DNA of 64,000 nt from JAMQPK01 sp035937795 (GTDB lineage Bacteria > Acidobacteriota > Vicinamibacteria > Vicinamibacterales > JAMQPK01). The number at the start of each line of letters is the position of its first letter. Position 1 is the first letter of the stretch. Below the pieces are notes generated by a model, which saw only the letters and a program-made list of their open reading frames with translations, did no database searches and had not been told where the DNA came from. This document shows positions 1-8,862 of the stretch, in pieces. The position numbers and the translations under genes were made by a program. The stretch lies in the NCBI GenBank assembly GCA_035937795.1, contig DASZHO010000149.1, positions 8,331-72,330 on the forward strand, given 5' to 3'.

Positions 1-59
1 CGAATCGCGGATAGGCCCGCGCGGCGACGGTGCGGACGAACAATCGCCAGCCAGTGTCG

Positions 60-73
<14 letters not shown>
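1..73 (-). CDS. Probable ABC transporter permease, N-terminal fragment cut by window edge
   Basis: An ATG at 73 overlaps the last codons of the upstream ATPase gene and opens a frame that stays open to the window edge (24 codons, starting MCLANDTGWRLF). The overlap and shared strand fit the usual ATPase-then-permease order of ABC-2 exporters. Too little is visible to recognise the protein from its sequence; the call rests on gene order. Confidence 0.4.
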
Positions 74-1076
<1,003 letters not shown>

Positions 1077-1099
1077 TTCGTCAGAACACCGCGACATCC

Positions 1100-2929
1100 T
1101 CAGAACACCGTGACATCCTCGACCTCGGATGTCGCGAGAAAGCCGCCGGACTGATGCGCCCAGAGCGACGCGTAGAGACCGCCCCGGGTGAGCAGCGCGT
1201 CGTGAGAACCCTCCTCGATGATGCCGCCGCGCTCGAGCACGACCAGCCGATCCATCCTTTTCACGGTCGAAAGGCGATGCGCGATCACGATCGCGGTGCG
1301 CCTCGCCATGAGCGTCCAGAGCGCCTCCTGAATGAGCCCCTCGCTCTCGGAATCCAGCGAGCTGGTGGCTTCGTCGAGGATCAGGATCGGCGCATCCTTC
1401 AAGATCGCGCGCGCGATCGCCACGCGTTGCCGCTGGCCGCCGGACAGTTTGATGCCCCGTTCGCCCACGAGCGTCTGGTAGCCGCCCGGCAGCGCCTCGA
1501 TGAATTCGGCGGCATGCGCCAGACCAGCCGCGCGGCGCACCTCCGCGTCGGTTGCGCCCGGCCGCCCCACACGGATGTTGTCGGCGATCGTGCGGTGAAA
1601 CATCGACGGATCCTGCGGCACGTATCCAATGGCGCGGCGCAGCGAGGCCTGCGGCACGCGGTCGATCGGTTGGCCGCCCACGAGGATCTCGCCGCGCTCG
1701 ACGTCCACGAAACGCAGCAGGAGCCGCGTGAGCGTGGTCTTTCCGCCACCGGACCGTCCGACAAGGCCCACCCTTGAATCGGTCTCGATCCGCAGCGAGA
1801 AGTTTTCGAAGAGCAGCGGCTGCGCGGGCGAGTAGCGGAAGCTGACGTTGCGCAGCTCCACCGCGAAGTCGCCGGGCGCGAATGGCTGGCTCTCGACCGG
1901 GTCGACGACCGACGGCGGGTCGAGCAGCAATTCGGCGAACTGCGCGGCGTCCGTCAGCGCCCCTTCGAGGGTGCGGTAGATGTGGTTGAACTCCCACATG
2001 ACGCGGGTGATCGCCGCGAAGTAGCTGAACGTGATGAAGACCGTCTCGAGACTCGCTCCCGTGCCGCGGCTGGTCGCGAGTGCCACGACGAGTCCCAGCG
2101 TGTTCGTCAGCACGTACATCGGCGACGTCACCAGGTCCACGCGCAGATTCTGGTAGTCCCACGACCGGAGCGTCTTGGCGCCGTAATCGCCGACGTTTTG
2201 CGCGTGGATGCGCGCCTCTTCCGGCTCACGCGCGAATGCGCGCACCGTTTCGGCGTTGCCGATCGAGTCGGCCACGTGCCCGGCGAGCCTGTTCGACGAC
2301 TCCTCGCGTATGTCGACCAGTCGCTGGCGGCGGCGGATGAACGGAAACACCATCGTGAATGTCAGCGAGAGCATCGCCGCCAGGCTCACGATGAGCAGCG
2401 GCGAATATCTCCAGAGCACGACCCCGACGAACAGGAGCGGGAGGGCATTCGCGACGACCTGGAACGACATCACGTCGAACACGTCCTCGAACCGCCGCGC
2501 GTAGCCGAGCGCCCGCTTGGTGAGCGATCCGGCGTAGTTGTCGTGGAAGAACGAGAGGTCCTTCGCCAGGAGCTCATCCATCGCTTCGATGTAAAGCGCT
2601 TCCATCCCGTGGATCTCGGCGCGGGACATGAAGGCGATGGCGATCCGCCAGAGAACCTCGCCTGCCAGCCACAGGCCTGAGAACGTGAGCACGTAGGGGG
2701 CGAGCTGGGTGGCCGAGAGCCGGTCGTTCCTGGCGAACGCGCCCAGCAGCCGCGCGATGACGAGCGGCGGCGCATAGAACACCAGCACGTTGCCGATGCC
2801 CGGCAACAGCAGCGCGGGCAGCGTGACGGCAGGCCGGCTGCGAATCTGCCGGGCGTAGCGGCGCACCACCAGCCGGAGCGCCTCGGCCAGGCGTCGAGAA
2901 TCGCGGGCGTCGTGGGATGTAGCAGTCAT
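1100..2929 (-). CDS. ABC exporter, fused transmembrane and ATPase domains (MsbA/BmrA type)
   Basis: A 609-residue half-transporter expected to dimerise in the inner membrane and export lipid or drug-like substrates. Residues about 30-330 form the six-helix transmembrane domain. The nucleotide-binding domain follows: Walker A GRSGGGKT near 389, signature LSGGQRQR near 491, Walker B ILILDEAT near 512, and a switch histidine in IVIAHRLST. It is the first gene of an operon with the ATPase at 60-1076. The ATG at 2929 lies only 11 bp after the T-rich tail of a strong intrinsic terminator, so transcription from the upstream promoter must read through that terminator to express it. No convincing Shine-Dalgarno sequence precedes the start. 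Confidence 0.93.
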   Translation of the reverse strand: MTATSHDARDSRRLAEALRLVVRRYARQIRSRPAVTLPALLLPGIGNVLVFYAPPLVIARLLGAFARNDRLSATQLAPYVLTFSGLWLAGEVLWRIAIAFMSRAEIHGMEALYIEAMDELLAKDLSFFHDNYAGSLTKRALGYARRFEDVFDVMSFQVVANALPLLFVGVVLWRYSPLLIVSLAAMLSLTFTMVFPFIRRRQRLVDIREESSNRLAGHVADSIGNAETVRAFAREPEEARIHAQNVGDYGAKTLRSWDYQNLRVDLVTSPMYVLTNTLGLVVALATSRGTGASLETVFITFSYFAAITRVMWEFNHIYRTLEGALTDAAQFAELLLDPPSVVDPVESQPFAPGDFAVELRNVSFRYSPAQPLLFENFSLRIETDSRVGLVGRSGGGKTTLTRLLLRFVDVERGEILVGGQPIDRVPQASLRRAIGYVPQDPSMFHRTIADNIRVGRPGATDAEVRRAAGLAHAAEFIEALPGGYQTLVGERGIKLSGGQRQRVAIARAILKDAPILILDEATSSLDSESEGLIQEALWTLMARRTAIVIAHRLSTVKRMDRLVVLERGGIIEEGSHDALLTRGGLYASLWAHQSGGFLATSEVEDVTVF

Positions 2930-2940
2930 GAAGCGGTCCC

Positions 2941-2982
2941 AAAAAACAAAAGGGCCATCACCGCTGGTGGGTGATGGCCCTT
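2941..2982 (-). terminator. Intrinsic terminator in the leader of the ABC exporter operon
   Basis: On the minus strand, bases 2982-2970 and 2962-2950 form a 13-bp stem (GGGCCATCACC with GGTGATGGCCC, plus A-T pairs at the base) with a 7-nt loop. A run containing eight T in nine bases follows at 2949-2941. It lies just before the exporter start codon, not after a gene, so it would act as an attenuator. Confidence 0.85.
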
Positions 2983-3107
2983 AAGAAGTCGGCTTCTTGT
3001 TTCTGGCTACATCACCTGGGGGCGGCCCTGTGAACGGTGTGAACGGCGACGTCGGCGCTCGCGCCGTGGAAATACGGCTGAATCGAGCCAGAGCGCGCCC
3101 AGGTGAT
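2941..3107 (-). promoter_or_regulatory. Candidate ribosome-mediated attenuator of the ABC exporter operon
   Basis: Four segments of the minus-strand leader can pair in two exclusive ways. Segment 1 (3107-3098, ATCACCTGGG) pairs over 10 bp with segment 2 (3020-3011, CCCAGGTGAT). Segment 2 (3016-3010, GGTGATG) can instead pair over 7 bp with segment 3 (2976-2970, CATCACC), with three further pairs after a bulge. Segment 3 pairs with segment 4 to make the terminator. A small stem (2998-2993 with 2988-2983) lies between. Segment 1 falls in codons 4-7 of a 34-codon leader ORF and segment 2 at its stop codon, the layout of trp-type attenuators. The pairings are seen directly; the regulatory role is inferred. 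Confidence 0.6.
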
Positions 3108-3116
3108 CATCATCAT
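3012..3116 (-). CDS. Possible 34-residue leader peptide upstream of the ABC exporter
   Basis: A short ORF begins with three consecutive ATG codons (MMMITWARSG) and ends at a TGA inside segment 2 of the attenuator. Its codons 4-7 are segment 1. It has one Trp and three His but no run of a single amino acid, so it does not look like an amino-acid biosynthesis leader; sensing of slowed translation is a better fit. No Shine-Dalgarno sequence is visible. Support comes from its position relative to the competing RNA stems, not from similarity. Confidence 0.4.
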   Translation of the reverse strand: MMMITWARSGSIQPYFHGASADVAVHTVHRAAPR

Positions 3117-3122
3117 CAGAAG

Positions 3123-3156
3123 GTATTAGGAAACCACAGCGCAGCCGATCTGTCAA
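3123..3156 (-). promoter_or_regulatory. Possible promoter for the exporter leader
   Basis: A perfect TTGACA lies at 3156-3151 on the minus strand, followed by TAATAC at 3128-3123. The 22-bp spacing is longer than the usual 17, so the -10 assignment is weak. It would place the transcript start close to the leader ATG. Confidence 0.3.
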
Positions 3157-3160
3157 CACC

Positions 3161-3184
3161 CGCGTGCTATTCCGCGTGCTATTC
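3161..3184. repeat. 12-bp tandem duplication upstream of the hydrolase-VOC gene
   Basis: CGCGTGCTATTC occurs twice head to tail (3161-3172, 3173-3184). It lies between the exporter leader and the start at 3208. GCTATTC could contribute a -10 element for the plus-strand operon. Confidence 0.6.
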
Positions 3185-3207
3185 TTCCCTCCACGGAGGC
3201 AATTGAA

Positions 3208-5997
3208 ATGGCAACGAGGACCCTGGTCGGCCTGGCGGCGATGGGCGTGGTCTGTTCGGTGATGGTGGGCCAAGCGCGGGTGACGCGCATCGAGATCGTG
3301 AAGGTTGAATCGCCGGCGCCTCCGCCCGCCAACGCGGGTTCCACCGTGTTGCCTCCCTACGAGCGCATCAGCGGCAAATTCTACGGCGAGCTCGATCCGA
3401 AAGACCCGAAAAACGCGCTCATCACCGACATTCAATTTGCCCCGCGTAACGCGCGCGGCAACGTCGAGTACGTCGGCACCTTTTCGCTGATGAAGCCCAT
3501 CGACATGTCGAAGGCGAGCGGCGTGTTGATGTACTCGGTCGTGAATCGCGGCGGCGGCACGGCGGCAGCCAGCGCCGAAGGGCACGTCTCTCTCGTCAGC
3601 GGATGGCAGGGCGATGTCGTGCCGACCGCGGCGAATCAAACCATTCAGGTGCCCCGCGCAAAAAACCCCGACGGCAGCAGCATCACCGGTCCGCTCGTGA
3701 TTCGCTGGATCGGGCAGAGCGGCAGCACCGCCGCGCTGATCATCCCTCGCGCCACGCCGTCGCCTTATCCGCCGGCGACGCTGGACACGGCGAAGGCCAC
3801 GCTCGTCTCCGCAACCTCTGAGAGCGGCACGGGAGTGAAGAGCGGGCAAGTGAAGATTGCGAGCAGCGACTGGGCCTTTGCCGACTGTTCGAAGACGCCA
3901 TTTCCAGGCACGCCGGACCCGGCTCATGTCTGCTTGAAGAACGGATTCAACCCGGCGCTGCTCTACGAGCTGCAATACACGGTGAAGGATCCGCTCGTGC
4001 TTGGTATCGGTTTTGCGGCGACGCGGGACGTGAATGCCTTTTTCCGGTATGAGAAACAGGACGACGCGGGAACCCCGAACCCGGTGGCTGGAAACATTCG
4101 CTGGGCGGTGTCCGAAGGCAGCTCGCAATCGGGAACGTTTCTTCGCGCGTTCATCCGCCTCGGCTTCAATCAGGACGAGCGCAACCGCATCGTCTGGGAG
4201 GGCAGCAACCCGCACATCGCCGCGCGCGTGCTGGACATGAACCGCCGGTTCGCCGAGCCTGGTGGAACCATCTCGCTGTACGAGCTCGGGCACGAAGCGC
4301 CGGTGTGGTGGGAAGACTGGGACGATACCGCGCGCGGAAGGGGAAAGGCCGGCCTGCTCGATCGCTGCCGCGCCACCAATACCTGCCCGAAGATCATGGA
4401 GACGTTCGGCAGCAGCGAGATCTACGGCCTCCGCGCCTCGTTCATGCTGGTAGGAACCACCGCGAAGGCCGACATCCCGCTGCCTGAAAATGTGCGCCGC
4501 TATTATTTTCCGGGCGTCACCCACGGCGGCGGCCCGGGCGGCTTCAACCAGACGACGGCTGCAATCACCAGCGTGTTCGGCGGCTGCGACCTCACGATGA
4601 ATCCCGCACCCTCGGCGCCGATGCGAACGGCGTTGATGAAGTCGCTCGTCGAGTGGGTGACCAGGGGTACGCCCATGCCGCCGAGTAAATATCCGACGAT
4701 CGCCGACGGCACGCTGGTGCCGGACACGAGCGCGGCGATGGGCTTCCCGAATATCCCGGGGCGGCCGTCTCCCGACGGGATCGTGTATCCGTTGCTCGAC
4801 TACGAGCTGGGACCGCACTTCAACTACAAAGATGCGTCGGGTTTCCTCGTGAAAGTACCCACCATCAAGCAGGTGTTGCCGCAGCTGGTCGTGAAGGTCG
4901 ACGCGGACGGCAACGAAGTGGCCGGGGTGAAATCACCGCTTCAGATGGCGCCGCTTGGGACCTACACGGGCTGGAACGTGGTGTCGTCTGGCCCGTTCAA
5001 GGGGCAGATGTGCCTCACGGCGTCGCCGGTCGGTGGCTTCATTCCGTTCGCGCGCTCCAGGGCGGAGCGCGTGGCCAGCGGCGATCCGCGCCTCTCGCTC
5101 GAGGAGCGGTACAAGACGCACGATGGATATGTGCAGGCGGTCAGCGCCGCGGCGAACAAGCTCGTGAAGGATGGCTATCTGCGCCAGTCGGATGCTGATG
5201 CCATGATTGCGCAGGCACAGGCAAGCAGCATTCTTCGGCAGGAGAGCCAGACATCTGCATCCGCAAAAATGCCGGCGCAGGGTGTCGGCGTCGCGAACAT
5301 GATCGATCACATTCATCTCGGAGCGCCCGATCCGGTCAAGGCCGTCGAGTGGTATCAGAAATATTTCGGCGGCGAGAAGATGGCCGAGGCGACCGACCGG
5401 CTGCTGTACGGGCAGGTGCGCGTGATTTTTTCGAAGAACGCGGCGCCGAAGCCCAGCGAGGGTGGCGTACTCGATATCATCGGGTTCTCGGTGCCCGATC
5501 TCGATGCGGCGGTGAAGAAAATGCAGTCCGACGGGGTGACGGTTGTGATGCCGGTCATGACCATGGACGGCATGAAAGTAGCGCAGGTAACCGATCCGTG
5601 GGGAACCCTGATCGAGGTGGTCCAGGATCCGTCGAAGCTCGGCTTGCATCACCTCTGTCTGCTCTCGCCGGATCCGGCGGCGTCGCTCGCCTGGTTTGCC
5701 GATAAATTCGGCGGGAAAGTCGTGAAATACAAGGGCAAGGTCGACGCGATCAACTACGGCGGCGTGTGGTTCCTGGGAAAGCAAGGCGACTCGGTGCCCA
5801 GCCAGGGGCACGCGATCGATCACATGGGTATGCGCCCGATCAATCTTGAAAACGTCGTCGCGGGGCTGAAGGCGAAGAACGTGAAGATGCTCACCGAGCC
5901 GCGGCCGTTGACCCTCTCGGACGGCACCACCGTGCATCTGGCGTTTGCCGAAGGGCCCGCCAGCGTCCGGATTGAGCTCGTCGAACGTCCGAATTGA
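3208..5997 (+). CDS. Exported alpha/beta-hydrolase-domain protein fused to two VOC (glyoxalase-like) domains
   Basis: A 929-residue protein with an N-terminal signal peptide (residues 1 to about 22, MATRTLVGLAAMGVVCSVMVG). Residues about 40-680 match the large alpha/beta-hydrolase-domain family found in soil bacteria, with the nucleophile region GSSQSG near residue 303. The C-terminal part adds two vicinal-oxygen-chelate domains, starting at MIDHIHLGAPDP (near 697) and LHHLCLLSPDP (near 811); the first ends with the usual DPWGTLIEVVQDP strand carrying a metal-ligand Glu. A GGAGG about 7 bp upstream supports the ATG at 3208. The stop overlaps the start of the DapA-like gene, making this the first gene of a five-gene operon. 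The substrate is unknown; a periplasmic esterase or lactonase coupled to a metal-dependent step is a reasonable inference. Confidence 0.85.
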   Translation: MATRTLVGLAAMGVVCSVMVGQARVTRIEIVKVESPAPPPANAGSTVLPPYERISGKFYGELDPKDPKNALITDIQFAPRNARGNVEYVGTFSLMKPIDMSKASGVLMYSVVNRGGGTAAASAEGHVSLVSGWQGDVVPTAANQTIQVPRAKNPDGSSITGPLVIRWIGQSGSTAALIIPRATPSPYPPATLDTAKATLVSATSESGTGVKSGQVKIASSDWAFADCSKTPFPGTPDPAHVCLKNGFNPALLYELQYTVKDPLVLGIGFAATRDVNAFFRYEKQDDAGTPNPVAGNIRWAVSEGSSQSGTFLRAFIRLGFNQDERNRIVWEGSNPHIAARVLDMNRRFAEPGGTISLYELGHEAPVWWEDWDDTARGRGKAGLLDRCRATNTCPKIMETFGSSEIYGLRASFMLVGTTAKADIPLPENVRRYYFPGVTHGGGPGGFNQTTAAITSVFGGCDLTMNPAPSAPMRTALMKSLVEWVTRGTPMPPSKYPTIADGTLVPDTSAAMGFPNIPGRPSPDGIVYPLLDYELGPHFNYKDASGFLVKVPTIKQVLPQLVVKVDADGNEVAGVKSPLQMAPLGTYTGWNVVSSGPFKGQMCLTASPVGGFIPFARSRAERVASGDPRLSLEERYKTHDGYVQAVSAAANKLVKDGYLRQSDADAMIAQAQASSILRQESQTSASAKMPAQGVGVANMIDHIHLGAPDPVKAVEWYQKYFGGEKMAEATDRLLYGQVRVIFSKNAAPKPSEGGVLDIIGFSVPDLDAAVKKMQSDGVTVVMPVMTMDGMKVAQVTDPWGTLIEVVQDPSKLGLHHLCLLSPDPAASLAWFADKFGGKVVKYKGKVDAINYGGVWFLGKQGDSVPSQGHAIDHMGMRPINLENVVAGLKAKNVKMLTEPRPLTLSDGTTVHLAFAEGPASVRIELVERPN

Positions 5998-6983
5998 TGA
6001 ACACGATCGAACGGCCGGCCGCCTCCGCGATTCCGCCGCTCAAGCCAGGCCGAAAAATCGAAGGGATTTCTGCCGTCCTCCTTCCGTACAAATCCGACGA
6101 TCAGCCGGACTGGGAAGGTTTCCGCCGGCTGCTCGAACGGACGTGGAACGCGGGGCTCACGCCGGCCGTGAACATGGACACCGGCTACGTGAACCTGCTG
6201 ACGCCGGCCGAGCGCGAGCGCGCGCTCGGCGAAACCGCAGAGGTGTCGCGGAGCCGGCGCTTTGTCGCGGGCGCGTTCATTGAAGGCGACGAGGGCGATC
6301 CCGCGGTCGCGTATCTCCGGGCCGTGAACGAGATTCGTGCGCGGGGCGGCATTCCCATTCTCTTCCAGTCGTCGGCGCTCGGCGAATGCAGCGAGCAGGA
6401 GGTGCTTGATGCCTACGCGCGTGTGGCCCGGAGCGGCGGCCCGCTGCTCGCCTTCGAGCTCGGCCGGATGTTCGCGCCGTTCGGGCGAATCTATTCCGAC
6501 GACTTCTTTCGCCGGCTGCTCGATATCGAAGCCTTCACGGGCCTGAAACATTCGTCGCTCGATCGCGAGCTCGAATGGCGGCGCCTGCAGATGCGCGATC
6601 GTCATCGGCCGGGCTTCAAGGTGTACACCGGGAACGATCTCGCCATCGACATGGTGTTTTACGGCAGCGACTACCTCCTTGGGCTCTCCGCGTTTGCCGT
6701 CGACGCGTTTGCGCTCCGTGATCGGCTCTGGGCGGAAAACGATTCGTCCGCAGTGGCCCTGAACGATCTGCTGCAGTATCTCGGGCAGCTCGCGTTTCGA
6801 TCGCCGGTGCCTGCCTACAAGCATTCCGCCGCGCAGTTTCTCAAGCTTCGCGGCTTCATTACGACCGACCGCCCGCATCCGCGAAGCCCCCGCCGGCCCG
6901 ATTCGGATATTGCTCTGCTGCGGGACATTCGCGAGCGTCTTGATGCCGATCTCACAGCCTTATCCGCGAATCGCATCGCTTAA
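5997..6983 (+). CDS. Dihydrodipicolinate synthase (DapA) family aldolase/lyase
   Basis: A 328-residue TIM-barrel protein of the DHDPS/N-acetylneuraminate lyase superfamily, which form a Schiff base between a lysine and a keto acid. TGLKHSS near residue 183 carries the candidate catalytic lysine, and GISAVLLPYKSD near the N-terminus is the usual first strand. The ATG at 5997 shares a base with the stop of the upstream gene. It is unlikely to be the lysine-biosynthesis enzyme: the context (hydrolase-VOC, OYE homologue, cupin, MFS) points to catabolism and the sequence is divergent. The 3' end overlaps the next gene by 41 bp. Confidence 0.85.
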   Translation: MNTIERPAASAIPPLKPGRKIEGISAVLLPYKSDDQPDWEGFRRLLERTWNAGLTPAVNMDTGYVNLLTPAERERALGETAEVSRSRRFVAGAFIEGDEGDPAVAYLRAVNEIRARGGIPILFQSSALGECSEQEVLDAYARVARSGGPLLAFELGRMFAPFGRIYSDDFFRRLLDIEAFTGLKHSSLDRELEWRRLQMRDRHRPGFKVYTGNDLAIDMVFYGSDYLLGLSAFAVDAFALRDRLWAENDSSAVALNDLLQYLGQLAFRSPVPAYKHSAAQFLKLRGFITTDRPHPRSPRRPDSDIALLRDIRERLDADLTALSANRIA

Positions 6984-8415
6984 GAACCCGAAGGCGTTGC
7001 GCGCGCACCTTCAGCGCAGCGGCATCGGTCTGCAGTTCGACGACGAGCGGTCGGCGCCGGACCGGTCTCCACTCGCCGAGCCTCTGGACGTGGATGGCAT
7101 CCGCGTCGGCAATCGATTCTGCATTCTGCCGATGGAAGGCTGGGACGGGACGCGCGATGGCCAGCCAAGCGACCTGACGCGGCGGCGGTGGCGCAACTTC
7201 GGCACGAGCGGCGCCAAGCTGGTGTGGGGCGGAGAAGCCGTCGCGGTGCGCCAGGAAGGCCGCGCCAACCCCAACCAGCTGCTGATGAACGTGCGCACGC
7301 AGCCCGCCATCGCCGCTCTGCGCGGCGAGCTGGTGTCATCCCACACGTCGCGCTTCGGCGCCGGCGCCGACAGCGATCTGTTCATCGGCCTCCAGTTGAC
7401 GCACTCGGGCAGGTTTGCACGGCCCGACGCGTGGGACCGTCCGGCGCCGCTCGTCGCCTACCACCATCCCATACTCGATCGGCGATTCGCCGGCGGCGTT
7501 CGCGTGCTCACAGACGATGAGCTCGACCACCTTGTCGACGACTTTGTTGACTCGGCGCGGCTTGCATATTCCGCCGGGTTTCAGTTCGTCGATATCAAGC
7601 AATGTCACGGCTATCTCGGCCACGAGCTGCTCGGCGCGCGCACCCGCGCCGGCCGCTACGGCGGCCCGCTCGAGAACCGCCTGCGGTTTCTTCGGCAGGT
7701 CATCGAAGGGATTCACGCCTCGGTGCCGGGATTGATCGTCGGGGTCCGGCTCTCGATGTTCGACACGGTGCCGTATTGCAAGGGCGAGGGCGGCATCGGC
7801 GTGCCCGATCCGTCGAGTGGAACCGAGTCAAGTGGAACCGGGCGGGCCGGCTTCGGCGTTCTCGATGCCGATGCCGGCCTCGACGAAGCGCTGACCGAGA
7901 CCCGCGATGCGCTGGCGGTGCTCGAGCGCCTCGGTGTCCGATGGATTTGCACCACGGCCGGCAGTCCGTATTACAACCCGCACGTCCAGCGGCCCGCGCT
8001 GTTCCCCCCCGTCGACGGCTACGAGCCCCCGGAGGATCCCCTGGCTGGCGTCGCCCGGCAGATTCAGGCCACAGCCAGGCTCAAGGCGGCATTTCCGAAG
8101 ATGATATTTGTGGGCTCGGCTTACAGCTATCTGCAGGAATGGCTGCCGCACGTCGGGCAATACGCCGTGCGCGAAGGCCTCGCCGATTTTGTGGGCCTCG
8201 GCCGCCTGGCGCTGTCGTATCCTGGCCTGCCGGCGGATGTGCTGAGCGGCGTGCCGCTCCGCCGCCAGTCGCTCTGCCGGACGTTCAGTGATTGCACGAC
8301 CGGCCCGCGCATGGGGCTCGTGTCGGGTTGTTACCCGCTGGATCCGTTTTACGCGGCGCGGCCCGAAGCCGCGACGGTGAGAAACGTCAGAACGCAGATG
8401 CTCGTCAGCGAGTAG
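6943..8415 (+). CDS. NADH:flavin oxidoreductase, Old Yellow Enzyme family
   Basis: A 490-residue FMN-binding TIM-barrel protein expected to reduce or demethylate unsaturated substrates in the cytoplasm. Family hallmarks include the N-terminal NRFCILPMEGWDG strand, LQLTHSGR, the substrate-binding HGYLGHELLGARTRAGRYGG and the C-terminal DFVGLGRLALSYP. It lacks the iron-sulfur and FAD/NAD domains of the longer 2,4-dienoyl-CoA reductases. ATG 6943 was chosen over 6910 because the residues before it do not look like the family N-terminus; it implies a 41-bp overlap with the aldolase gene. Near residue 290 a 15-bp tandem repeat encodes SSGTESSGTG, an apparent insertion in a surface loop. Confidence 0.88.
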   Translation: MPISQPYPRIASLKNPKALRAHLQRSGIGLQFDDERSAPDRSPLAEPLDVDGIRVGNRFCILPMEGWDGTRDGQPSDLTRRRWRNFGTSGAKLVWGGEAVAVRQEGRANPNQLLMNVRTQPAIAALRGELVSSHTSRFGAGADSDLFIGLQLTHSGRFARPDAWDRPAPLVAYHHPILDRRFAGGVRVLTDDELDHLVDDFVDSARLAYSAGFQFVDIKQCHGYLGHELLGARTRAGRYGGPLENRLRFLRQVIEGIHASVPGLIVGVRLSMFDTVPYCKGEGGIGVPDPSSGTESSGTGRAGFGVLDADAGLDEALTETRDALAVLERLGVRWICTTAGSPYYNPHVQRPALFPPVDGYEPPEDPLAGVARQIQATARLKAAFPKMIFVGSAYSYLQEWLPHVGQYAVREGLADFVGLGRLALSYPGLPADVLSGVPLRRQSLCRTFSDCTTGPRMGLVSGCYPLDPFYAARPEAATVRNVRTQMLVSE

Positions 8416-8424
8416 GAGACGCGA

Positions 8425-8862
8425 ATGAAAAAGCAGATCGTCCTCGTCATATTCGCGCTGGTCCTTGGCGGCGGATTCGGCCGGATGATGGCCCGGCAGA
8501 AGCCCCTTCCCGGCGGCTTCATCGTCGAGCACGATGCCGGCATCGCGAGGGAGGAGCCGGGCACCCACAATGGCGGCGGCATGACGACGGGTTACTCGTT
8601 TTTCTCGAAGGTGCCCAGGCTGGGCCTCGTGTTTCGGAAGCGCGCGTTCCATCCCGGCTCCGGTATCGGCTACCACCTGCAGACCGAAGACGAGATCTAT
8701 TACGTGCTGAGCGGAAAAGGCGAGATGACCGTTGACGAGAAGAAATTTGCGGTCAGCCCGGGAACCGCGATCCTCACGCGGCCCGGCAGCTCGCACGGCC
8801 TCAAACAGGTCGGCAGCGAAGATCTGGTGATTCTGATCAACTACGAACAAGCGGTGAAGTAG
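8425..8862 (+). CDS. Exported cupin-domain protein
   Basis: A 145-residue protein with an N-terminal hydrophobic signal or anchor (MKKQIVLVIFALVLGGGFG) followed by one cupin barrel. FHPGSGIGYHLQTEDEIYYVLSGKGEM is cupin motif 1 with its His/Glu metal ligands, and PGTAILTRPGSSHGLKQ is motif 2. A GGAGACG precedes the start. It lies 9 bp after the OYE-family gene, and its stop overlaps the MFS start, so it belongs to the same operon. It could bind or isomerise the pathway substrate in the periplasm; the specific activity is unknown. Confidence 0.85.
   Translation: MKKQIVLVIFALVLGGGFGRMMARQKPLPGGFIVEHDAGIAREEPGTHNGGGMTTGYSFFSKVPRLGLVFRKRAFHPGSGIGYHLQTEDEIYYVLSGKGEMTVDEKKFAVSPGTAILTRPGSSHGLKQVGSEDLVILINYEQAVK

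Noticed and set aside
3007..4818. Long minus-strand open frame opposite the hydrolase-VOC gene
   Set aside because: Its translation is Arg/His-rich with no family resemblance. It is a mirror frame of high-GC coding DNA, apart from the leader region at its 3' end, which was treated separately.
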